From: a bacterium
GTDB taxonomy: Bacteria > Ratteibacteria > UBA8468 > B48-G9 > JAFGKM01
Reading direction: 5' to 3'
Assembly (NCBI GenBank): GCA_035371905.1
Contig: DAORXQ010000098.1
Coordinates: forward strand, 1 to 6,060
DNA: 6,060 bases
A program made the translations under genes and the position numbers. A model generated the notes under the pieces. That model was not told where the DNA came from. It ran no database searches and worked only from the letters and a program-made list of their open reading frames with translations. Within the stretch, counting starts at the first letter, position 1, and every line of letters starts with the position of its first letter. Of this stretch, positions 1-5,212 are shown in pieces.

Positions 1-520
1 CATCTTTGCATATAGAAAGAGAATTTTTAATTGTTTCTGAATTATCACTCATAAGTATTAAATTTTTTCCTGTTTCATAACATCTTTTAACAATATCAAT
101 AAATTTACCTTTCCCCTCATCCTTAATTCCAATAAACTCTGCTTTAAGTTCTATTCCTACCCTTGAATAGTTAAAGTCAGTAATATTTTTTATTTCTCTG
201 TTTATCTCCTGTTCTTCCATACTTTCCTTTATTAAAACTCCAATTCCTGTTGGATTATAAAATGTTTTTTCATGCCTGTATAAAACTGTCTCTCCTCCAA
301 GATTAACTTTTTCTTTATTACCTACAGTTATTGTTTTTATTGGAGGAGCACTTACTGCAGAGAGTTGCTTTTTTGCTTCTTCACTTATATGAGGACATTG
401 AGATAATTCAGCTTTACCTATCGCGATTTGCATTGCAAAAGCAAGACATGTCGGAAACCCACATTCTTTACAGTTTGTCTTTGGTAAAAACTTAAAAATA
501 TCAAGTGGTTTTAAAGCCAT
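1..520 (-). CDS. acsC: CFeSP large (gamma) subunit AcsC/CdhE, N-terminal part, cut by the window edge
   Basis: Large subunit of the corrinoid iron-sulfur protein, the cytoplasmic methyl carrier of the Wood-Ljungdahl pathway. I translated 173 codons from the ATG at 520-518; the frame is still open at base 1. The start MALKPLDIFKFLPKTNCKEC is the family signature. Cysteines 17, 20, 25 and 42 have the CX2CX4CX16C spacing that binds the [4Fe-4S] cluster which passes electrons to cobalt. The section after about residue 60 (LGGETVLYRHEKTFYNP, then a first TIM-barrel strand with VGIELKAEFIG) also matches the family. Full-length members are about 440-450 residues, so over half, including the corrinoid-binding C-terminus, lies to the left. 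The start is fixed by a strong Shine-Dalgarno and the conserved N-terminus. It is the fourth gene of the leftward operon, 19 bases after cooC. Identification is very secure; the partner subunit acsD is on the opposite strand. Confidence 0.95.
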   Translation of the reverse strand, partial: MALKPLDIFKFLPKTNCKECGFPTCLAFAMQIAIGKAELSQCPHISEEAKKQLSAVSAPPIKTITVGNKEKVNLGGETVLYRHEKTFYNPTGIGVLIKESMEEQEINREIKNITDFNYSRVGIELKAEFIGIKDEGKGKFIDIVKRCYETGKNLILMSDNSETIKNSLSICKD

Positions 521-530
521 TTCCCCTCCT
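521..530 (-). promoter_or_regulatory. Strong Shine-Dalgarno of acsC
   Basis: Read on the minus strand, AGGAGGGG (530-523) ends two bases before the acsC ATG, with the AGGAGG core four bases away. This is a near-perfect anti-16S match. It allows acsC to be translated independently of the upstream cooC, as expected for a structural protein needed in larger amounts than its maturation factors. Confidence 0.8.
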
Positions 531-539
531 TTTTTTAAA

Positions 540-1289
540 TTATAAATTAGAAAGTAAAAAATTCAAAAATTTTTTAACTTCACTGTAAGCAGATGAATTT
601 TCAGAAAGATTTAAGAGCCCTTTATTTTCTTCTATTAAACTATAAATTTCCTCATCAAAAGGAATTGTGAAAGCAATTGGGATTAAAGTTTTAACCTCAT
701 TTAAATTTTTCTTCATAAATTCATTTAAAACAAGATATGTTTTTTTGATGCTTAATTCAAGAGAATTTATCATTTTGTATATATTTTCTGCTGTTCTTAA
801 AGAGATTTTATCACAAAGGGAAACAATAAAAAGAATATCAAGGTCTCCTGATGTCCTTCTTGAGATATGCTCCATTCCTGCCTCATTATCCATAACAATA
901 AAGAGGTAGTTTTTTTCAATTTTTTCCATCCACTCTCTTAAAAGATTATTTGCATAACAATAACAACCAGGTCCTTCTGTCTTTCCCATAACAAGTAAAT
1001 CAAATCCCTTTTCTTCCTTAATTGCCTCCTGAATCCTTATTTCAAGATATTTTGATTTTTCCATTCCATAAGGTAAATTATTCTTTATTTTTTCTATCTC
1101 ATCAACTATTTCAACAAGGGATTTTGGCTGTGGAATACCAAGATTCTCAGCAAGATTACTATTTGGGTCTGCATCTATAGCAAGTATTGGTTTTTTGTTC
1201 ATTTTTAAAAGAGAAAGAATAATCAATGAAGTTAAAGTTGTTTTACCTGTTCCACCTTTTCCTGCTACACCAATTTTTAATGGTTTCAT
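540..1289 (-). CDS. cooC: CooC-type nickel-insertion ATPase (EGPGCYC subtype)
   Basis: A 249-residue P-loop NTPase of the MinD/SIMIBI class, close to the usual 250-260 residues of CooC/AcsF. The deviant Walker A GKGGTGKT is at residues 10-17, DADPNSNL at 39-46, a C-X-C pair (C109, C111) in EGPGCYCYANNLLR, and Walker B with its following loop MDNEAGMEHISRRT at 133-146. In characterised CooC proteins ATP drives dimerisation and the C-X-C pair bridges the dimer through a metal ion, supporting nickel delivery to the CODH C-cluster; AcsF is a related protein for acetyl-CoA synthase. Which enzyme this one serves cannot be told from sequence. The ATG at 1289 overlaps the RACo stop as ATGA, has no clear Shine-Dalgarno, and is probably translated by coupling. 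The start is fixed because the P-loop follows at once. It differs clearly from the second CooC paralogue at 4273-5040. Confidence 0.9.
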   Translation of the reverse strand: MKPLKIGVAGKGGTGKTTLTSLIILSLLKMNKKPILAIDADPNSNLAENLGIPQPKSLVEIVDEIEKIKNNLPYGMEKSKYLEIRIQEAIKEEKGFDLLVMGKTEGPGCYCYANNLLREWMEKIEKNYLFIVMDNEAGMEHISRRTSGDLDILFIVSLCDKISLRTAENIYKMINSLELSIKKTYLVLNEFMKKNLNEVKTLIPIAFTIPFDEEIYSLIEENKGLLNLSENSSAYSEVKKFLNFLLSNL

Positions 1290-3148
1290 TTTTCAAAATC
1301 AGTATGTGGTATAAAAAGTGCTTTTAGGTACTCTTCCATATAAATTGGACTTCTTGACAAATCTATATATGTAAGTTTCTTTATTATCTCTTTTGACAAC
1401 TTTCTGAATTTCTCACTTAAAATAAAACTTTCTGCTCCTAATAGAGAAGTATTTCCAAGAAATTTAAATCTTTCTTCAGGTAAATTAGGAAAAAGCCCTA
1501 TCTCTATTGATTTTTTTATATTTAAATGTTTCCCAAATCCACCTGCAATATAGAATTTTTTTACATCCTCAATTTTTATTCCGAGTGTTTTTAAAACAGT
1601 AGAAATTGCAGAATATATTGCTCCTTTTGCTCTTATCAAGTTATCTATATCTGCTTGTGTAATTACAATCTTTTCTCCTTTTTTATTTTCTGCAACTATA
1701 AATTCTTTAATCCCTTCATTTTCAATAATTCTCTCATTTTCCTTTATAAAATTACCGTTTCTGTCAATTATTCCATTTTTATAAAGTTCAGAAAGTAATT
1801 CAATATATCCAGAACCACAGATTCCTATTGGCTCTACTCCACCTATTGTTTCAAAAAATACATCTCCATTACTTATTTTTACTTTCTGTATTGCTCCTTT
1901 TATTGCCCTTACCCCATTTTTAACACCACTTCCTTCAAAACATGGACCTGCAGAAGCAGCACAACATACTAAAAAATCTTTATTCCCTACAACAATTTCA
2001 CCATTTGTTCCAATATCAAGGAAAATAGAAAGTACATCTTCTTTATAAATACCTGAAACTATAATACCAGAAGTTATATCTCCACCCACATAAGGAAATC
2101 CCCCAGGAACTATTTCACATATTCCAGAAGGGTTTATTTTAATACCTATTTCTGCACTTTTAATTAAAGGGAATTCATTTGCAATAGGTATATATGGTTC
2201 TTTTCTTAAAAATGAAGGATTTATTTTTAAAAGAAGGTGAACCATGGTCATATTTCCAGAAATTGAAATTCCAGTTATGTCATTTATTGAAATACCACAC
2301 TTTTTTGATAAGTTTATTATCATATCATTTATTGTTTCTGTCACAACATGATGTAAATTTTCAAGTCCATCTTTTTTTTCAGCATATACAATCCTTGAAA
2401 TTATATCATCTCCAAAAGATGCTTGTCTATTAAATGTTATTTCTGTTTTTAGAACATCACCTTTATTAATATCAATTAAACTTGCTGAAATAGTTGTAGT
2501 CCCAATATCCACAGCAATCCCGTAATTTCTTTTAGATGTATCACCCGGTTCTATATTAAGTATTTCCACCATGTCATCATTTTCTATTAAAGTCACTGTT
2601 ATCTCCCAGAAACTGCTTCTTATAAGATTTGGTAATTTTCGTAAATTTGAAATATCAATTCTAAATTTTTCTTTATTTATATATTTTCTTAAATTTCTTT
2701 TAACTCTTTCATAATCACTTAAAGTATCGGAAAAATTTGGGGATGGTAATCTCAAAAATATTTTTTTAATAAGCGGAGAAAATGAAAATAATTCTTTTAC
2801 ATCAATTCTAATATGTTCAAATTCTTCTCCTTTTTCAAATTCTCTCTCTATTTTTTCAGGAATAACTGTCTCAGGAAGTAATTCAATTTCCATATTATCA
2901 AGTATTGTTGTTCTACATGCAAGATAAATATTATTTCTTTTCTCTTCTTCAGTAATTTTCCCTGTTGGTTCAGAATAAAAATCACCTTTTAATATTTTCA
3001 CTTTACATCTTCCACAAATACCTTTTCCACCACAACTTGATGTAATAAAAATATTTCCTTTTATTAAAGCAGACAAAATATCTGTTCCTTTCCTTATTGG
3101 TATCTTTTTATCAAGTGGTTTAACAGTAAGGATAAAATACTCTTTCAT
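1286..3148 (-). CDS. RACo: ATP-dependent reductive activator of the corrinoid iron-sulfur protein
   Basis: A 620-residue protein with a plant-type [2Fe-2S] ferredoxin domain at the N-terminus and a large C-terminal ASKHA ATPase domain, the architecture and length (about 600-650) of RACo. Cluster cysteines are C39, C45, C48 (SCGGKGICGRC) and C78 (YLACRT). A linker and middle domain occupy about 90-205. ASKHA motifs follow in order: phosphate-1 VDIGTTT at 213-219, ISISGNMTMVHLL at 294-306, phosphate-2 LDIGTNGE at 377-384, AASAGPCFEGSGV at 397-409, GICGSGYIELL at 442-452 and the adenosine motif AGGFG at 535-539. RACo uses ATP binding and hydrolysis to drive the uphill one-electron reduction of Co(II) CFeSP to active Co(I). 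All cluster ligands and nucleotide motifs are present, so it looks functional. Its ATG overlaps the upstream DRTGG reading frame's stop (ATGA, 3145-3148), and its own stop overlaps cooC the same way. Only a weak GAAGAA lies upstream. Related activators (RamA-like, RamQ-like) share the fold, but the neighbouring acsC and acsD favour RACo. Confidence 0.92.
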   Translation of the reverse strand: MKEYFILTVKPLDKKIPIRKGTDILSALIKGNIFITSSCGGKGICGRCKVKILKGDFYSEPTGKITEEEKRNNIYLACRTTILDNMEIELLPETVIPEKIEREFEKGEEFEHIRIDVKELFSFSPLIKKIFLRLPSPNFSDTLSDYERVKRNLRKYINKEKFRIDISNLRKLPNLIRSSFWEITVTLIENDDMVEILNIEPGDTSKRNYGIAVDIGTTTISASLIDINKGDVLKTEITFNRQASFGDDIISRIVYAEKKDGLENLHHVVTETINDMIINLSKKCGISINDITGISISGNMTMVHLLLKINPSFLRKEPYIPIANEFPLIKSAEIGIKINPSGICEIVPGGFPYVGGDITSGIIVSGIYKEDVLSIFLDIGTNGEIVVGNKDFLVCCAASAGPCFEGSGVKNGVRAIKGAIQKVKISNGDVFFETIGGVEPIGICGSGYIELLSELYKNGIIDRNGNFIKENERIIENEGIKEFIVAENKKGEKIVITQADIDNLIRAKGAIYSAISTVLKTLGIKIEDVKKFYIAGGFGKHLNIKKSIEIGLFPNLPEERFKFLGNTSLLGAESFILSEKFRKLSKEIIKKLTYIDLSRSPIYMEEYLKALFIPHTDFEK

Positions 3149-3381
3149 TTTAAAATTTCTTCAATATCAACATTTTCCTCTATAATTTTTTTTGCTATTT
3201 CAATCTTATCTAAATCGTTTTCTGTTAATTTAACAACAAGGTCATTAATTTTTGAAGCAACTATATATGTTTCTTCTTCTGCTACAATTGTTGGAAAATC
3301 ATATTTTTTAATAAGTTCAAGTATTGTTTTATGAGGATATATACCACCTGTTAAAACGATACCTTTTATTAAATTCTGCAT
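3145..3381 (-). CDS. C-terminal fragment: second half of the DRTGG domain
   Basis: 78 residues from the first ATG in this frame. IKGIVLTGGIYPHKTILELI, then PTIVAEEETYIVASKI, is the second half of a DRTGG domain, the part with the conserved TGG. The segment DREDIILAALSTS just upstream in the same frame also belongs to the domain, so the ATG at 3381 is an internal methionine, not a true start. It has no Shine-Dalgarno (TTTCTACATCA precedes it). The stop TGA overlaps the RACo ATG by 4 bases, which supports the original full gene having been translationally coupled to RACo. Automated annotation would probably call this a separate small protein; I think it is the tail of the gene starting at 4214. 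Confidence 0.75.
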   Translation of the reverse strand: MQNLIKGIVLTGGIYPHKTILELIKKYDFPTIVAEEETYIVASKINDLVVKLTENDLDKIEIAKKIIEENVDIEEILK

Positions 3382-3404
3382 TGATGTAGAAAGTGCAGCA
3401 AGAA

Positions 3405-4214
3405 TTATGTCTTCTCTGTCCCTTGGGTTATCAATAATGAATCTGGTTTAAAATAATCAAGTGCATGTCTTGGAGTCATTGCACCAACAATTACATTCTT
3501 TATTTTTTCCCTCATTTTATTCCAACCAGTAATTATTTTTCCATTAACTGCATCACATATTTGAAAAAGATTTGGTTGAGTAAGATAAGGAACATATGGA
3601 ATAAGGCCTAAAAGTTTTAAATCAATTTTTTGGAAAAACTTATTTAGGTATTTTTCAAGTATATCCTTTTTTTCCTCTTGAACTTTATTTATAATCACTC
3701 CTTTAATAGAAACATTTTTTTCTTTAAAAAGAGAAAGATTAAGAGATATTTCATCTGCTGGTTTTCCTATTCCACCAATTGAAATTAAAATAACGGGTGA
3801 ATTTAAAATTCTTGCTACTTCTGCATTGTTTAAATCAAAAATTGAGCCAACTCCAGCATGTCCAGTTCCTTCAATTATAACCATTTCTTTATCCTCAGAA
3901 ATCTTCTCATAACTCTTTTTAATCTTTTCAACAAGTTCATCTTTATTTGGATTATCAAGATAATTTCTTGTAAAACCTTCCTCAACAGCAATTGGATTCA
4001 TATCTTCAAGTTCATTCTCTAATTTACAAATTCTTTTTAGTAAAACCGCATCCTTATCTACTTTTTTACCATCAATAACTAAATATTTTTGACCAACTGG
4101 TTTAATAAATCCAATTTTATCAACATATTTTTTCAAAACAAGGAAAAGCCCTATACTTATAACTGTCTTTCTATCATTTTGTCTTGTTGCTGCAATAAAT
4201 ATATTTTTTGGCAT
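3405..4214 (-). CDS. N-terminal fragment: BioD-like P-loop (AAA_26) domain plus the first half of a DRTGG domain
   Basis: 269 residues as read. Residues 1-210 resemble dethiobiotin synthetase and the N-terminal domain of phosphotransacetylase: AATRQNDRKT at 8-17 in the P-loop position, GFIKPVGQ at 35-42, the VDKDAVLL segment at 52-59, and the nucleotide-site motif IIEGTGHAGVGS at 113-124. From about 215 (NLFQICDAVNGKIITG) a DRTGG domain starts, including VIVGAMTPRHALDYF at 241-255, and it is cut off by the frameshift after about residue 265; the last residues TEKT are out of frame. The P-loop is unusual: the Gly before Lys-Thr is Arg15 (codon AGA, one transition from GGA). The ATG at 4214 is the only sensible start because the P-loop strand follows immediately. 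It has no Shine-Dalgarno, and a TATAAT box ends only 6 bases upstream, suggesting a leaderless mRNA. It is not a biotin gene by context, as no bio genes are nearby. Confidence 0.8.
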   Translation of the reverse strand: MPKNIFIAATRQNDRKTVISIGLFLVLKKYVDKIGFIKPVGQKYLVIDGKKVDKDAVLLKRICKLENELEDMNPIAVEEGFTRNYLDNPNKDELVEKIKKSYEKISEDKEMVIIEGTGHAGVGSIFDLNNAEVARILNSPVILISIGGIGKPADEISLNLSLFKEKNVSIKGVIINKVQEEKKDILEKYLNKFFQKIDLKLLGLIPYVPYLTQPNLFQICDAVNGKIITGWNKMREKIKNVIVGAMTPRHALDYFKPDSLLITQGTEKT

Positions 4215-4220
4215 AATTTA

Positions 4221-4250
4221 ATTATACCAAAAATTTGACTTTTTTGAAAA
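4221..4250 (-). promoter_or_regulatory. Predicted sigma-70-type promoter of the leftward (RACo-cooC-acsC) operon
   Basis: On the minus strand a perfect TATAAT (4226-4221) is preceded by TGG, giving an extended -10 (TGnTATAAT). A weak -35, TTTTCA (4250-4245), lies 18 bases upstream. Only six bases separate the -10 box from the ATG at 4214, so transcription would begin at or within a base or two of the start codon, implying a leaderless transcript. This is consistent with the lack of a Shine-Dalgarno. It overlaps the rightward promoter. Confidence 0.65.
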
Positions 4251-4263
4251 TCTGCTCTAAAAT
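4235..4263 (+). promoter_or_regulatory. Predicted sigma-70-type promoter of the rightward (cooC-acsD) operon
   Basis: TTGACT (4235-4240) and TAAAAT (4258-4263) are separated by the optimal 17 bases, each with one mismatch to consensus. Nine bases follow the -10 before the ATG at 4273, so the first purine at a normal start distance is the A of the ATG or close to it. No Shine-Dalgarno is present. A leaderless or nearly leaderless mRNA is inferred. Its -35 lies between the -10 and -35 of the opposing promoter. Confidence 0.65.
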
Positions 4264-4272
4264 TATTTTCTT

Positions 4273-5040
4273 ATGAAAATAGCAATTTCTGGTAAAGGTG
4301 GAACGGGTAAAACAACAATATCTGCTTGTATTTCAAAAGTATATCTTGAAAAAGGAAAAAGAGTTATATTGATTGATGCAGACCCTGACAGTAATTTAAA
4401 ATCAACTCTCAACATAAAAGAAGAAATCATACCTTTAATTGAATTAAAAGAGATTATTGCTGAAAGGACAGGGACAAAACCAGGAGAAAGAGCAATTATA
4501 TTTAAAATGAATCCAGAAGTTGATGATATCCCAGAAAGATTTTTTTACAGAAATGGAAATTTACTTGTAGGAATTATGGGAACTGTAAGGGGTGGTGGTC
4601 TTGGATGTATGTGTCCTGAAAATGCATTTTTAAAAGCAGTTATAAGGAATTTAATTTTAAAAAGAGATGATGTTGTTGTACTTGATATGGAGGCAGGAAT
4701 TGAGCATCTTGGAAGAGGAACAACTGAAGGGATTGATTGGTTATTAATTATAACTGAACCAACCGAAAAAAGCATTGAAACGACTGAAAGAATTGAAAAA
4801 CTTGCAAAAGAAATAAAGATAAAAAAAACTGGTGTAATTGGAAATAAAATTGAATCTGAAATTGAGAAAAATTTTATAATTGAAAAACTAAAAAATTCAG
4901 AAATACTTGGCTATATCCCCTATTTCCCTGAAATGAAAAAAGGAGAAATAGAAGGAAAGACGCCATGGGAAAGTGCACCTATAATTTTGAATTATATTAA
5001 AGAGATAGTTGCAAAAATGGAGGCAAAAAATGGAAGATAA
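4273..5040 (+). CDS. cooC: CooC/AcsF-type nickel-insertion ATPase (second paralogue)
   Basis: 255 residues, the normal family length. The deviant Walker A GKGGTGKT is at 7-14, DADPDSNL at 35-42, an insertion with ERTG and FKMNPEVDDIPERF at 64-90, then MGTVRGGGLGCMCPENAFL with the metal-binding C-X-C pair at C112 and C114, and Walker B LDMEAGIEHLGRGT at 137-150. This longer central segment and the GCxCPEN form are typical of classical CooC, the ATP-dependent maturation factor that inserts nickel in the CODH C-cluster; AcsF of acetogens, linked to acetyl-CoA synthase, is closely similar and cannot be excluded. It is the first gene of the rightward operon, and its end overlaps the small gene at 5030 by 11 bases. 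The ATG is fixed by the immediately following P-loop; no ribosome-binding site is seen. All catalytic motifs are intact. Confidence 0.9.
   Translation: MKIAISGKGGTGKTTISACISKVYLEKGKRVILIDADPDSNLKSTLNIKEEIIPLIELKEIIAERTGTKPGERAIIFKMNPEVDDIPERFFYRNGNLLVGIMGTVRGGGLGCMCPENAFLKAVIRNLILKRDDVVVLDMEAGIEHLGRGTTEGIDWLLIITEPTEKSIETTERIEKLAKEIKIKKTGVIGNKIESEIEKNFIIEKLKNSEILGYIPYFPEMKKGEIEGKTPWESAPIILNYIKEIVAKMEAKNGR
5018..5023 (+). promoter_or_regulatory. Shine-Dalgarno that decides the start of the small gene
   Basis: TGGAGG (5018-5023) sits six bases before the ATG at 5030, inside the end of the cooC reading frame. It selects that ATG over an in-frame TTG at 5009, which has no such sequence before it. 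Confidence 0.65.
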
Positions 5041-5200
5041 AAAAGTTCTTGGAGAAACATATGAAGAAGGAAAACCAAAAAAATCTCTTAAATGGAAAAA
5101 ATTTGAAAATAAAGATGAGATGATAAAATTTATAAAAGTAAGTGAAAGATATTGGTTTGGTGAAGGATATGGAAGTGAAAAGAGAAAAACACCTGCATAA
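5030..5200 (+). CDS. Small unrecognised protein (56 residues) between cooC and acsD
   Basis: I do not recognise this protein. From the ATG at 5030 it has 56 residues, starting MEDKKVLGETYEEGKPKK and ending ERYWFGEGYGSEKRKTPA. It is very rich in Lys and Glu, has no cysteine or histidine (so no obvious metal site), no signal peptide and no membrane segment, so it should be soluble and cytoplasmic. An aromatic, glycine-rich stretch (RYWFGEGYG, about residues 41-49) stands out in the charged sequence. Evidence that it is real: a good Shine-Dalgarno (GGAGG, six-base spacing), an 11-base overlap with cooC, a gap of only 12 bases to acsD that holds the acsD ribosome-binding site, and base use like the neighbours. 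Position suggests a job in CFeSP or CODH/ACS assembly, but that is inference from context only. A longer form from TTG 5009 (63 residues) is less likely. Confidence 0.65.
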   Translation: MEDKKVLGETYEEGKPKKSLKWKKFENKDEMIKFIKVSERYWFGEGYGSEKRKTPA

Positions 5201-5202
5201 AA

Positions 5203-5207
5203 AGGAG
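5203..5207 (+). promoter_or_regulatory. Shine-Dalgarno of acsD
   Basis: AGGAG lies five bases before the ATG at 5213, between the stop of the small gene and acsD. Together with the acsC site, it shows that the CFeSP subunit genes carry strong ribosome-binding sites while the genes leading the operons do not. Confidence 0.75.
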
Positions 5208-5212
5208 AAAAT

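Larger units (their letters stand above)
3145..4214 (-). pseudogene. BioD-like/DRTGG protein (Pta N-terminal-like, COG0857 type) broken by a -1 base frameshift
   Basis: The two reading frames at 4214-3405 and 3381-3145 are the two halves of one gene. Adding a single base at the GGG run (plus-strand CCC, 3420-3422) joins them into a continuous 356-residue protein in which ITQG runs into DREDIILAALSTS and then MQNLIKG. That restores the usual GDRxDIILAA core of the DRTGG domain and a typical family length of about 350-360. Family members pair an N-terminal dethiobiotin-synthetase-like P-loop domain with a C-terminal DRTGG domain, as in the N-terminal half of long phosphotransacetylases; the function of the free-standing form is unknown. 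It leads the operon that encodes RACo. The lesion may be a real mutation or a sequencing or assembly error. The rest of the gene shows no stop codons. Confidence 0.8.

Noticed and set aside
521..539. T-run after cooC as a terminator
   Set aside because: No hairpin precedes it. The stretch is the acsC Shine-Dalgarno followed by an A-rich spacer, and acsC clearly continues the operon.
667..909. Plus-strand open frame of 80 codons
   Set aside because: It lies wholly antisense inside cooC, which has clear family motifs. The translation is low-complexity Phe/Ile/Ser and resembles nothing.
2194..2433. Plus-strand open frame of 79 codons
   Set aside because: It is antisense to the conserved ASKHA part of RACo, has no recognisable domain, and has a composition expected from an AT-rich shadow frame.
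3410..3430. Programmed -1 ribosomal frameshift in the BioD-like/DRTGG gene
   Set aside because: The zero-frame codons ACC CAA GGG ACA do not form an X XXY YYZ slippery heptamer. Slipping from GGG to AGG or CAA to CCA would leave mismatches, and I see no obvious downstream hairpin. A simple one-base indel explains it better.
3405..4214. Annotation as biotin dethiobiotin synthetase (bioD)
   Set aside because: The fold is similar, but the DRTGG region, the EGTGHAGVGS motif, the altered P-loop and the absence of bio genes point to the phosphotransacetylase-N-like family.
4234..4247. Two TTTGA direct repeats (4234 and 4243) as an operator
   Set aside because: Five-base repeats in AT-rich DNA are expected by chance, and one is part of the -35 element. 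No convincing palindrome was found in the intergenic region.
4545..4775. Minus-strand open frame of 76 codons
   Set aside because: It is antisense to the Walker B and C-X-C region of the second CooC. The Ser/Pro-rich translation is typical of a shadow frame.
5009..5029. TTG start giving a 63-residue version of the small protein
   Set aside because: No Shine-Dalgarno precedes it, whereas GGAGG sits six bases before the in-frame ATG at 5030.
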